Shown: positions 16,556 through 24,636, counted from the first letter of the stretch. The stretch: 42,740 bases of DNA from an uncultured Clostridia bacterium (GCA_947632505.1 CANRPN010000006.1:1-42740); one strand, 5' to 3'. Translations and numbers: made by a program. Notes: generated from the sequence alone by a model not told the origin.

Positions 16556-17551
16556 ATGCTCAAATACATTCTCAAAAGATTGGGGCTCTCGATCATCATT
16601 CTGCTCGGAGTTTCCTTGATCATCTACATCCTCGTCAGATGTATGCCCGTTGACTTCGTCATGCGGCGTTTGACCGAGATGAACCAAGGCGGGGCGACGA
16701 TCCCGCAGGAGACCGTAGAGGCGATGTACAAGCGGTACGGGCTCTCCGATTCGAGCTTTTTAGGCATCTTGCAGGGCTACGGTTCGTGGCTTTGGTCGCT
16801 GTGCCGTCTCGACTTCGGCGTGAGCTTCGTCTCCGGCGGCGAAGTCGTTTCCGAGATCGCCAACCACATGGGCGTTTCCTTTGCGGTCGCTTTCATCGCG
16901 ATCATCTTCGAATATATGATCGCGATCCCGCTCGGCGTCACGGCTGCCACGCACCAATATTCCATCCGTGACTATGTCGTCACCGTGCTCGTCATGATCG
17001 GCATTTCCCTGCCGAGTTTCTTCCTCGGCAGAGTGCTGCAAAAGGCGTTCGCCACCGCACCCTTGAATTGGTTCTATCCTTCCGGGCTCGAAAATCCCGC
17101 TGTCGACTTTACTTTCTTCGGGAAGATCGGCGACTACCTGCGCCACATCACCTTGCCCGTCCTGTCCACGATCATCTTGGGCATCGGCGGAACGATGCGC
17201 TATATGCGTACGAACATGCTCGAAGTTCTGAACTCCGATTATATCCGCACGGCGCGCGCAAAGGGGCTCAAAGAGAACAAGGTCATCTATAAGCATGCCT
17301 TCCGCAATACGATGATCCCCATCGTCACAATGATGGCGGGCGTGCTTCCCTCCCTCTTCTCGGGCGCAATGATCACGGAGAATGTGTTCGGCCTTCCCGG
17401 AATCGGGAACTGGGCTCTCACTGCAACGCAGGCGGGCGATATTCCCGTCATCATGACCTATAACATGTTCCTTGCACTCCTTTCCGTCATCGGCGTGCTG
17501 CTGTCCGACCTCATGTACATGGTCGTAGACCCTCGGGTGAAACTTGCTTAA
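16556..17551 (+). CDS. oppB: Oligopeptide ABC transporter permease OppB
   Basis: A 331-residue inner membrane permease of the binding-protein-dependent transport family. It opens with the first helix LGLSIIILLGVSLIIYILVRCMPVD and contains the cytoplasmic EAA loop DYIRTARAKGLKENKVIYKHAFRNTMIPIV that docks on the ATPases. The motif PGIGNWALTATQAGDIPVIMTY and the C-terminal VDPRVKLA are typical of OppB/DppB. Length is normal. GGAG sits six bases before the ATG, right after the hairpin. oppC follows after 12 bases. Confidence 0.95.
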   Translation: MLKYILKRLGLSIIILLGVSLIIYILVRCMPVDFVMRRLTEMNQGGATIPQETVEAMYKRYGLSDSSFLGILQGYGSWLWSLCRLDFGVSFVSGGEVVSEIANHMGVSFAVAFIAIIFEYMIAIPLGVTAATHQYSIRDYVVTVLVMIGISLPSFFLGRVLQKAFATAPLNWFYPSGLENPAVDFTFFGKIGDYLRHITLPVLSTIILGIGGTMRYMRTNMLEVLNSDYIRTARAKGLKENKVIYKHAFRNTMIPIVTMMAGVLPSLFSGAMITENVFGLPGIGNWALTATQAGDIPVIMTYNMFLALLSVIGVLLSDLMYMVVDPRVKLA

Positions 17552-17563
17552 AGGAGGCTTTCA

Positions 17564-18706
17564 ATGAGCGACGAATTGAACGAAAATTTAACGCCCGAAA
17601 CGGTAGCTCCCGAAGGTCTCCCCGAAAACGGCGCGGGTGCAGAGGACGGCGAAAAACCCCTCGACAAGAACGTAAGGCTCATGTCCCCGGGACGGATGGT
17701 CGCGCGGCGGTTCTTCCGCTCGAAGCTGTCCATCATCGGCCTTGTCATGATCCTCTCCCTCATTTTGTTTGCGTGGGTGGGGCCGCTCATCATGTCCGCC
17801 ATTCCCAACGAATACGGCGGATGGGGAGAGACGGAGACCGACTACAACGGACCCACGAGCTATGAAAACTCCAAACTTTTGGAGATCCCCCGCGTGGACG
17901 AGAACGGCGATCCCGTGCTCGACGCAAGCGGAAAGCAGATCATAGACCGCTTCTATCAGGTAGTGGAGACGCACTCCCTCATCAATAAACGCTCCTATCC
18001 GAGCGCTTCCCACTGGCTCGGGACCGATCAGACGGGCCTCGATGTGTTTGTCCGTCTCATGTACGGCGGACAGAAGTCCATTCTCATCAGCTTTATCGCC
18101 GTGTTCGCCATCATGATCATCGGCGTCATCTTCGGCGGCATTGCGGGGTACTTCGGCGGAAAAGTCGATAACGTCATCATGCGTATCTGCGATATTCTGA
18201 TGTGTCTGCCGGGACTTCCCATTCTGCTGATCTTAGGCTCGGTGCTGGACGCCATCGGCATCAAGGGCTCAGACCGGATATACTATCTGATGATCTTCCT
18301 CACCGTGTTCTCGTGGTCGGGGACGGCGCGGCTCGTCCGCGGACAGATCTTGTTCCTGCGAGAGCAAGAATATATGGTGGCGGCGGAGGCAATGGGCTAT
18401 TCCACGGCGCGCAAGATCTTCAAACACCTCGTGCCCAACGTCATGCCGCAGCTCATCGTCTCCATGACGCTCTCGCTCGGTAGCATGATCTTGTACGAAG
18501 CCTCCCTCTCCTATCTCGGGCTCGGCGTACAGGCTCCCTACGCTTCGTGGGGCTCCATGGTCAACGCGGCGGAGGATTCGGCAATTCTCGAAAATTACTT
18601 CAACATCTGGGGCCCGCCCGGAATTTGCATCATCATTGCGGTGCTCGGGTTCAACTTTGTGGGCGACGGCCTGAGAGACGCGCTCGACCCCAAGATGAGG
18701 AGATAA
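17564..18706 (+). CDS. oppC: Oligopeptide ABC transporter permease OppC
   Basis: The 380-residue partner permease. An acidic cytoplasmic N-terminal tail of about 50 residues precedes the first helix (LSIIGLVMILSLILFAWVGPLIM). The periplasmic loop carries a repeat-like insertion IPRVDENGDPVLDASGKQIIDRF before the family motif HWLGTDQTGLDVFVRLMYG. The EAA loop is EYMVAAEAMGYSTARKIFKHLVPNVMPQL, and the protein ends FVGDGLRDALDPKMRR. Family length is about 300, so the extra residues are the N-tail and the loop insertion. AAAGGAGGCTTTCA precedes the ATG. oppD starts one base after its stop. Confidence 0.95.
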   Translation: MSDELNENLTPETVAPEGLPENGAGAEDGEKPLDKNVRLMSPGRMVARRFFRSKLSIIGLVMILSLILFAWVGPLIMSAIPNEYGGWGETETDYNGPTSYENSKLLEIPRVDENGDPVLDASGKQIIDRFYQVVETHSLINKRSYPSASHWLGTDQTGLDVFVRLMYGGQKSILISFIAVFAIMIIGVIFGGIAGYFGGKVDNVIMRICDILMCLPGLPILLILGSVLDAIGIKGSDRIYYLMIFLTVFSWSGTARLVRGQILFLREQEYMVAAEAMGYSTARKIFKHLVPNVMPQLIVSMTLSLGSMILYEASLSYLGLGVQAPYASWGSMVNAAEDSAILENYFNIWGPPGICIIIAVLGFNFVGDGLRDALDPKMRR

Positions 18707-18707
18707 T

Positions 18708-20246
18708 ATGAATTTGTTCAAGAAAAAGACGGATGGCGAAACGGAAGCGCCCGTAAAAGAGGAAAAACATTACCTCTCGGGCAAGGAAGTCCGCGCCATC
18801 GCCAAAGAAAACAATAAGGTGATGAAGAGCCTTGAAAAGTTCAAGAACCGCAAGGCAGAGGAATCCGAGTTCGTCACCCAAATGAAAGATCCTTCGAACA
18901 TCTTGGAGGTCGAAAACCTGCACTCCTACTTCTTCACCGACCAAGGCGTGGTGAAAGCAGTGAACGGGGTCACTTTCAACGTGCCGCAGGGCGCCACGGT
19001 CGGCATCGTGGGCGAATCGGGCTGCGGAAAGTCGGTCACGAGCATGTCCGTCATGCGCCTGTTGCAGGGTCCGCAGGGACAGATCGTCGAAGGCAGTATC
19101 CGTTTCAAATCCTTTGATTTCAAGCTCGGCGAGGACGGCAAGCCCATTCCCATTTGGGAGGACGACGAAAACGGCCAGCCGATCTTCGACCCTGTCTATG
19201 TCAAAAAAGGGAAGAAGCCCGTTTGGGAAGACGACGAAAACGGCCAGCCCATTTATGATCCTGTGGTCGATAAAAACGGCGGCCCCGTGCTCGACGAAGA
19301 GGGCAACCCCAAGACCGAGCGCAGACAAAAACGGGATGAGAACGGCAAGAAACTGTTCGAGGCCGAGAAAGTCCCCAAGCTCGACAAAGAGGGCAACCCC
19401 GTCACCGAACGCAGACAGAAGCGGGACGAATACGGCACCAAACTCTACGAAATGGAGGAGAAAGTGTTCGACATCGCGCAGATGCCCATCAAGGAGATGT
19501 ACCGTCTCCGCGGGCGGCAGATCGCGATGATCTTCCAGGAGCCGATGACTTCCCTCAATCCCGTATTTACGATCGGGAACCAGCTCGACGAAGTTACCCT
19601 CCTGCATGTTCCCGGGGCCACGAAGGAAGAGGCGAAGCGCCGCTCCATAGAAATGCTCAATCTCGTGGGTATCGCCATGCCCGAGCGGGTATATAAGTCC
19701 TATCCGCACGAGCTCTCGGGCGGCATGCGCCAGCGCGTCATGATCGCCATGGCACTCGAAGGAAATCCCCGCCTCATCATTGCCGACGAGCCGACGACCG
19801 CGCTCGACGTCACCATTCAGGCGCAGATCCTCGACCTTTTGCGCGGCCTCAAAGACCGCATCAACGGCTCCATTCTGCTCATCACGCACGATTTGGGCGT
19901 CATTGCGGAGATGGCGGATTATGTCGTCGTCATGTACGCGGGCAGGATCATAGAGCAGGGCACGGCGAGTGAGATCTTCCACGATCCCAGGCACCCTTAC
20001 ACGATCGGCCTGCAAAAGAGCAAACCCACGATGGATTCCAAGTCCGATTCTCTCTTTAATATTCCGGGAAATGTGCCCAACCCTGTCAACATGCCCAACT
20101 ATTGCTATTTCCGCGAGCGTTGTTCGGGATGCAGTGAGAAATGTTACGGAGATTATCCCGAGATGGTGCAGGTGAGCCCCACCCATTGGGTCGCCTGCCA
20201 CCTTTACGGACAGGAGAACGCCAAGGAGAAAGTAGATGAGTATTAA
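18708..20246 (+). CDS. oppD: Oligopeptide ABC transporter ATPase OppD with a repeat insertion
   Basis: A 512-residue ATPase; the family norm is about 330-350. Motifs: Walker A GESGCGKS (about 102-109), Q-loop [11 protein letters not shown], signature LSGGMRQR, Walker [14 protein letters not shown]-loop ITHDLGV, and the C-terminal oligo_HPY domain with clustered cysteines ([14 protein letters not shown]). Two oddities: a charged N-terminal extension of about 65 residues, and an insertion of about 110 residues (about 141-252) between Walker A and the Q-loop. The insertion consists of [14 protein letters not shown] twice and [23 protein letters not shown] twice, in frame. All catalytic motifs remain intact, so the protein is probably active. 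It overlaps oppF by 11 bases. Confidence 0.95.
   Translation: MNLFKKKTDGETEAPVKEEKHYLSGKEVRAIAKENNKVMKSLEKFKNRKAEESEFVTQMKDPSNILEVENLHSYFFTDQGVVKAVNGVTFNVPQGATVGIVGESGCGKSVTSMSVMRLLQGPQGQIVEGSIRFKSFDFKLGEDGKPIPIWEDDENGQPIFDPVYVKKGKKPVWEDDENGQPIYDPVVDKNGGPVLDEEGNPKTERRQKRDENGKKLFEAEKVPKLDKEGNPVTERRQKRDEYGTKLYEMEEKVFDIAQMPIKEMYRLRGRQIAMIFQEPMTSLNPVFTIGNQLDEVTLLHVPGATKEEAKRRSIEMLNLVGIAMPERVYKSYPHELSGGMRQRVMIAMALEGNPRLIIADEPTTALDVTIQAQILDLLRGLKDRINGSILLITHDLGVIAEMADYVVVMYAGRIIEQGTASEIFHDPRHPYTIGLQKSKPTMDSKSDSLFNIPGNVPNPVNMPNYCYFRERCSGCSEKCYGDYPEMVQVSPTHWVACHLYGQENAKEKVDEY
19155..19290 (+). repeat. In-frame direct repeat 1 within oppD (69-base period)
   Basis: TGGGAGGACGACGAAAACGG at 19155 recurs as TGGGAAGACGACGAAAACGG at 19224, encoding [14 protein letters not shown] and [14 protein letters not shown]. 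The two units are exactly 69 bases (23 codons) apart, so repeat copy number changes keep the frame. Confidence 0.85.
19290..19449 (+). repeat. In-frame direct repeat 2 within oppD (90-base period)
   Basis: The segment from 19291 (TCGACGAAGAGGGCAACCCC) recurs at 19381 (TCGACAAAGAGGGCAACCCC), encoding [24 protein letters not shown] and [24 protein letters not shown]. The period is 90 bases (30 codons); the second copy is incomplete. Confidence 0.85.
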
Positions 20247-21435
20247 AAAGACAGAATCTTACGAAGAGGCGCTCGAAAAAGAGGAACAAAAAGAGGAGCA
20301 GGCACAGAAAAGCGGTGAATTTGCTCAATTCGACGACGTTGCCGAGGCCGAAAAGGAACAGGCGGCGCGCGATGCGCAGGCAAAGGCCGATTTGGAGCTT
20401 CCTCCCGACCCCGAAGCTCTTCTCGAAGTGCGGCATCTCAAAAAGTATTTCCCCATCAAAAAGACTGTCACGGGCAAAGTGCTCGTATCTCTCCGCGCGG
20501 TCGACGACGTCTCTTTCAAATTGAGGGCGGGTGAAACGCTCGGCATCGTCGGCGAGTCCGGCTGCGGAAAAACCACGCTCGGGAGAACGATCCTGAAACT
20601 ACACGAGCCTACCGACGGACAGATCTTCTTTGAGGGCCAGGATATCGCAAAATTCAAGCCCTCCAAAATGCGCCCGCTGCGTACGCAGATGCAGATCATC
20701 TTCCAGGACCCTTACTCTTCTCTGCCCCCGCGCAGTACGGTGGGGGGGATCTTATCCGAGCCCGTCAAAGTGCATAAGATCGTGCCGCCCTCCGAAGTTA
20801 AGGACTATGTCCTCAAAATCATGGAGCAGTGCGGCCTGCGCGACTATTATTACGAACGCTATCCGCACGAGTTCTCGGGCGGCCAACGCCAAAGAATTTG
20901 TATCGCCCGCGCACTCACGGTAAATCCCAAGCTCGTCATCTGCGACGAGCCCGTCTCCGCGCTCGACGTATCCATCCAGGCGCAGATCATCAACCTGCTC
21001 AAACAGCTGCAAACGACCATGGGCTTTACCTATGTGTTCATCTCGCACGATTTGTCCGTCGTCAAGCATATTTCGGACCGGATCGGCGTCATGTATCTTG
21101 GTTCGATGGTGGAGTTCGGCGACAAGAAGAGCATTTTCGAGAATCCGCTGCACCCCTATACGCAGGCGCTCTTTTCGGCGGTGCCCAATCCCAATCCCGA
21201 CGTCAAGATGAACCGGATCGTGCTAAAAGGAGATATTCCTTCGCCTGCAAATCCTCCCAAGGGGTGCAAGTTCCATACCCGTTGTCCCATGGCAAAGGAA
21301 ATTTGCAGCCATATTGCACCTGCATACAAGGAGTATGAACCGGGGCACTTCGCCGCCTGCCATTGCTACCCGCAGGGGGATGTGACAGAGTCCGTCAAAG
21401 CTGTGTCCTTATCCGATAATGCCGAGGCAAATTGA
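20236..21435 (+). CDS. oppF: Oligopeptide ABC transporter ATPase OppF
   Basis: A 399-residue ATPase that pairs with OppD under the OppBC permease. Motifs: Walker A GESGCGKTT, Q-loop IFQDPYSSLPPRSTV (most relatives have SLNPR, so the second residue change N to P is notable), signature FSGGQRQRI, Walker B LVICDEPVSALDVS, H-loop ISHDLSVV, and the C-terminal oligo_HPY domain (GCKFHTRCPMAKEIC). A Glu/Lys/Ala-rich N-terminal extension of about 60 residues precedes the ABC core (VRHLKKYFPIKK). The start overlaps the end of oppD by 11 bases, consistent with translational coupling. Confidence 0.95.
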   Translation: MSIKKTESYEEALEKEEQKEEQAQKSGEFAQFDDVAEAEKEQAARDAQAKADLELPPDPEALLEVRHLKKYFPIKKTVTGKVLVSLRAVDDVSFKLRAGETLGIVGESGCGKTTLGRTILKLHEPTDGQIFFEGQDIAKFKPSKMRPLRTQMQIIFQDPYSSLPPRSTVGGILSEPVKVHKIVPPSEVKDYVLKIMEQCGLRDYYYERYPHEFSGGQRQRICIARALTVNPKLVICDEPVSALDVSIQAQIINLLKQLQTTMGFTYVFISHDLSVVKHISDRIGVMYLGSMVEFGDKKSIFENPLHPYTQALFSAVPNPNPDVKMNRIVLKGDIPSPANPPKGCKFHTRCPMAKEICSHIAPAYKEYEPGHFAACHCYPQGDVTESVKAVSLSDNAEAN

Positions 21436-21707
21436 TGTCCAAAAAAGAAAAACAACCGATTGAACAGCCCCCGGAAGAGAAGCCGCGCGAAAAAAAGGTG
21501 AAAGTCATCTACTATGACGACGGCTCTACCGTCGCCGACATGAGCGGCACAAAAAGGGAAAAGACGCCGCGGCAGAAGGCGACCTTCAAAGAGCAGGCGC
21601 GCACCTTCTTCGGCGTGATGAAAAAGATGGTGCTTCCCATGCTCGCAACGCTCGCTGCGCTGACGATCGTGTATATCATCATTCTTGCCGCCGCAGGCAG
21701 GCTGTAA
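21435..21707 (+). CDS. Small membrane protein at the end of the opp operon
   Basis: A 90-residue protein with a charged, proline-rich cytoplasmic N-terminus (about 65 residues) and one C-terminal membrane helix (LPMLATLAALTIVYIIILAAAG). A central segment VKVIYYDDGSTVADMSGTKR looks conserved in style, as in small clostridial proteins of unknown function. The ORF track begins at a TTG (21432), but the ATG at 21435 overlaps the oppF stop as TGATG, the usual coupling form. No family recognised. The position suggests an accessory to the Opp complex (inference). Confidence 0.75.
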   Translation: MSKKEKQPIEQPPEEKPREKKVKVIYYDDGSTVADMSGTKREKTPRQKATFKEQARTFFGVMKKMVLPMLATLAALTIVYIIILAAAGRL

Positions 21708-21723
21708 CCTTACAAAGAAAGAG

Positions 21724-21749
21724 GAAGAGAGTTCATCTCTTCTTTTTTT
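21724..21749 (+). terminator. Rho-independent terminator of the protease-Opp operon
   Basis: GAAGAGA (21724-21730) and TCTCTTC (21736-21742) around GTTCA, followed by TTTTTTT. It closes the 17-kb operon. Confidence 0.88.
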
Positions 21750-21789
21750 ATGGAAAATTATGTAAAATGGCGGATATTTCTGTTTCTTC

Positions 21790-21818
21790 TTGACATTTGA
21801 TAAAATGTAAAGTATAAT
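21790..21818 (+). promoter_or_regulatory. Consensus sigma-A promoter of the lipid operon
   Basis: TTGACA (21790-21795), 17 bases, TATAAT (21813-21818): a perfect match in both boxes and spacing. It sits 40 bases before the ATG at 21858. Confidence 0.85.
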
Positions 21819-21857
21819 GTATGATGTATTTTGTAAAATTTTCATTGCAGGTAGCGC

Positions 21858-22979
21858 ATGGGTAAGAAACTGAGCAAACAAGTTAAGAAACAACTTTTGA
21901 ATGTTCTTTTTCTTGTCATTCTCGTCGGAATTACGGTCGTGGTGCTCGTCACGAGCAACAGGGAACTTAATTTTGATACGATCGCGCAGTTTTTGCATGC
22001 AAGTGACCCCTGGTGGATGGTCGCAGCCATTGCGGCGATGCTGGGGTTTATTCTCTTCGAAGCGGCGAGCGTGCACTGCATTTTGAAGAGCCTCGGAGAG
22101 AAACCGAAACTCCGCTCCTCGTTGGTGTACTCCACGGCGGACATCTATTATTCCGCCATCACGCCCTCGGCCTCGGGCGGACAGCCCGCTTCCGCCTTTT
22201 ACATGGTAAAGGACGGTATTGCGGCGGGGAAAGCGTCCTTCGCCCTCGTCTTTAATCTCATCGGATATACAAGTGCGATCATCGTGATCGGGATCGTTGC
22301 CTTCTGCGTCCGTCCTGATTTTTTCGGCGCGATCGATAATTGGTTCGTACACTTGCTCATCATCTTGGGATTTGTGATACAGGGGCTGCTCCTTGCGTTT
22401 TTCGTAGCGTGCATGTTCTGCGGGAGGGCAGTCATCAAACTCGGGAATTGGCTCATCACGCTGCTTGTCAAGCTGCACCTTGTAAAAAAGCCGGACAAAT
22501 GGAGAAACCGTCTCGCCGAGGAAGTGGAAAAGTTCAAGGATTGCCGTCGCGCCATCCGCGAAAAACCGCTCATGTCGCTCGCGAATTTTACGTTGAATCT
22601 TTGCCAGCGCGTGTGTCATGTCCTTGTTTCCTGTTTCGTCTGTCTTGCAGCTTCCCCAACGGCGAACTTTTGGGATCTGTTCGTATTGCAAGCGCTCGTG
22701 CTCGTGGGCTATAATTCCATTCCGCTTCCCGGCGGCGTGGGAGCATTTGAATTTTTATATCTGCAAATCTATTGCATCCTGTTCGAGGACGCCTTTATTT
22801 TGGTCGCGATGATGATCACCCGCGTAATCTCCTACTATCTGTGCATGATGTTGAGCGGTATCTATACCCTTGGGTATCACGTACATTTGGTGAAAAAGAT
22901 GGGAAAGCGGGAACATACGGAGAATGTTGAAAAAAACGGAGAGTATGCCAATGAAAACAACGCAGGAGAACAAACGTAA
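21858..22979 (+). CDS. Flippase-like membrane protein (LPG synthase transmembrane / UPF0104 family)
   Basis: A 373-residue protein with about eight hydrophobic helices, matching the membrane half of MprF (lysylphosphatidylglycerol_synth_TM) without the aminoacyltransferase half. Family features: ITPSASGGQPASAFYMVKDG in the middle and the PLPGGVGAFEFLYLQIYC segment near the end. The family includes lipid or glycolipid flippases; the substrate here is unknown. It is the first gene of a unit with pssA and psd, so an aminophospholipid-related role is reasonable (inference). The start ATG follows GCAGGTAGCGC, a weak ribosome binding site, behind a consensus promoter. The end overlaps pssA. Confidence 0.88.
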   Translation: MGKKLSKQVKKQLLNVLFLVILVGITVVVLVTSNRELNFDTIAQFLHASDPWWMVAAIAAMLGFILFEAASVHCILKSLGEKPKLRSSLVYSTADIYYSAITPSASGGQPASAFYMVKDGIAAGKASFALVFNLIGYTSAIIVIGIVAFCVRPDFFGAIDNWFVHLLIILGFVIQGLLLAFFVACMFCGRAVIKLGNWLITLLVKLHLVKKPDKWRNRLAEEVEKFKDCRRAIREKPLMSLANFTLNLCQRVCHVLVSCFVCLAASPTANFWDLFVLQALVLVGYNSIPLPGGVGAFEFLYLQIYCILFEDAFILVAMMITRVISYYLCMMLSGIYTLGYHVHLVKKMGKREHTENVEKNGEYANENNAGEQT

Positions 22980-23682
22980 AGGCCCCTTTGTCGGCTTTTG
23001 GCATTATGGGGTCATCCTCACCTACCTCTCTGCGGTAGCGGGAGTCGTGGGGATTTTCCTCTGCGCAGCGGTCGGGCCCTTTTGGGGCGTGGTCTGCCTG
23101 TTCGTCTCGGGCCTCTGCGACGCCTTTGACGGCATTGTCGCCGGGACCCGCAAAAACCGAACGGACGAGGACAGAAAATTCGGCGAGCAGATAGATTCGC
23201 TCAGCGATCTCGTTGCCTTTGGCGTTGCGCCCGTCGCCATCGGGTTTTTCAAGGGCATGCAAGAGTGGTATTTCATGATCCCGCTCTGCATTTTTACCCT
23301 CTGCGCGCTCATACGGCTCGCCTATTATAATATAACGGAGGAAGCGCGCGTCTCCTCGGGAGCGGGGAAGCGCACCTCGTTCGAAGGGCTCCCCGTCACC
23401 AACGTCGCGATCGCCATTCCCACCTTCTATGTCATCGCAACGATGTTTACAGACCCGCTCGTAACGTCTATCGTGCTCACGGTGGGGTATCTTCTCACGG
23501 CGTTTTTGATGGTATTCCGTTTCCGCATGCCCAAGGCGGGCCCGAAAGGGCTCCTCATCGCCATCGGCATCTATACCGTCGTCATCATTTCTCTTGTGCT
23601 CGTGCGCACCTTCGTGTGCGACGTGCCCTTGACGGCGCAGGAAAATATTCAATATCTTTTAAGTACGGGGGGGGGGTGCTGA
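22951..23682 (+). CDS. pssA: CDP-diacylglycerol-serine O-phosphatidyltransferase (phosphatidylserine synthase)
   Basis: Makes phosphatidylserine from CDP-diacylglycerol and L-serine at the membrane. The 243-residue, multi-helix protein has the CDP-alcohol phosphotransferase motif D57-x2-D60-G61-x2-A64...G78-x3-D82-x3-D86, but the usual Arg after Ala is Gly65 (AGT in place of ART). The ORF track starts at 22924; the ATG at 22951 has GGAGAG seven bases upstream and is preferred (22945 is too close to it). It overlaps the previous gene by 29 bases. The C-terminus is encoded by a ten-G run (STGGGC then TGA). psd lies downstream in the same frame, only this TGA apart. Confidence 0.92.
   Translation: MKTTQENKRKGPFVGFWHYGVILTYLSAVAGVVGIFLCAAVGPFWGVVCLFVSGLCDAFDGIVAGTRKNRTDEDRKFGEQIDSLSDLVAFGVAPVAIGFFKGMQEWYFMIPLCIFTLCALIRLAYYNITEEARVSSGAGKRTSFEGLPVTNVAIAIPTFYVIATMFTDPLVTSIVLTVGYLLTAFLMVFRFRMPKAGPKGLLIAIGIYTVVIISLVLVRTFVCDVPLTAQENIQYLLSTGGGC
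23667..23676 (+). repeat. Homopolymeric tract of ten G at the 3' end of pssA
   Basis: Ten consecutive G encode three glycines just before the pssA stop. With nine G the frame would run on as GGADFSAFALR and stop at TGA 23705-23707, overlapping the possible psd TTG start. Such tracts are prone to slippage and to sequencing error. Confidence 0.9.
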
Positions 23683-23727
23683 TTTTTCGGCTTTTGCTCT
23701 CCGTTGAGCAAAGCGGGCACGTATTTC

Positions 23728-24573
23728 ATGAGAGAAACGATTTTGGCGCAGCCTTCCAAGGGCGGTCCGCGGTTCCTGTACTCTAATCCGTTCGGAAAAT
23801 TGGTCCGTCCGCTTCTCACCGCGCGGTGGGTCTCCCGCCTCGCGGGGATTTTTCTCGACAGTCCGCTCTCCAAGCCCCGTATCAAAGCATTTATCAAAAA
23901 ACACGGCATTGCGATGGGGGACTATCTTCCCGAGGATTACCGAAGTTTCAACGCCTTTTTCACCCGCCGTATCCGTCCCGAACTGCGCCCGTTCGATTTT
24001 CATCCCGCAGCGCTTTGCTCTCCCTGCGACGGGGCCGTCACCGTCTTTCCCGTTACGGGGGAGGGGACTTTCTGTGTGAAAGGGTTCGATTATACCGTGG
24101 AGACGCTTCTCCGAGATCCCGCGCTCGCCGAAAAATATCTCGGCGGGCTATGTATTGTTTTCAGACTGACAGTCAATGATTATCACCGGTATCACTTCTT
24201 CGACGGCGGAACGGGGGGAGAGAGGAAATTCATCCGGGGGAAACTCCATACGGTACAGCCTGCCGCGCTGGAAAAGAAAAAAGTCTTTGCAGAGAATTGC
24301 CGCGAATATACCGTGCTCCATACCGAAAATTTCGGCGACGTCACGCAGGTGGAGGTGGGGGCGATGTTCGTCGGGCGTATCGTCAACGAAGAGAAGCAGT
24401 CGTTCTGCCGGGGAGAGGAGAAGGGTTGCTTCGAATTTGGGGGCTCCACCGTCATCCTGCTCTTCGAAAAGGACAGAGCCGTGCTCGATGCGGAATTTTT
24501 CTCCAATACGGCGGCGGGCAAAGAGACCTGCGTCAAGTGCGGAGAAAAAATCGGCGAAAAAGCGGTCCGATAG
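23728..24573 (+). CDS. psd: Phosphatidylserine decarboxylase proenzyme
   Basis: Converts phosphatidylserine to phosphatidylethanolamine, the step after PssA. The 281-residue protein includes CSPCDGAVTVFP, the VNDYHRYHFFDGG histidine motif and the self-cleavage site FGGST, where Ser240 would become the pyruvoyl group. The C-terminus carries a CVKCGEKIGE tail with a CxxC pair. The ORF track starts at a TTG (23704), eight codons earlier; I prefer the ATG, but neither has a clear ribosome binding site, so coupling to pssA translation is likely. The TTG is a real alternative. Confidence 0.93.
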   Translation: MRETILAQPSKGGPRFLYSNPFGKLVRPLLTARWVSRLAGIFLDSPLSKPRIKAFIKKHGIAMGDYLPEDYRSFNAFFTRRIRPELRPFDFHPAALCSPCDGAVTVFPVTGEGTFCVKGFDYTVETLLRDPALAEKYLGGLCIVFRLTVNDYHRYHFFDGGTGGERKFIRGKLHTVQPAALEKKKVFAENCREYTVLHTENFGDVTQVEVGAMFVGRIVNEEKQSFCRGEEKGCFEFGGSTVILLFEKDRAVLDAEFFSNTAAGKETCVKCGEKIGEKAVR

Positions 24574-24636
24574 GGTAAAAAAGACGGAAAAACCCATCTT
24601 TCGACGGAAAAAAATAGAAAATACGCATAAAATCAT

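Noticed and set aside
20086-21153. Antisense ORFs across oppD and oppF
   Set aside because: They are shadows of strongly supported ATPase genes with all motifs on the plus strand.
21432-21434. TTG start for the small opp-linked protein
   Set aside because: The ATG at 21435 follows directly and overlaps the oppF stop, the more usual form.
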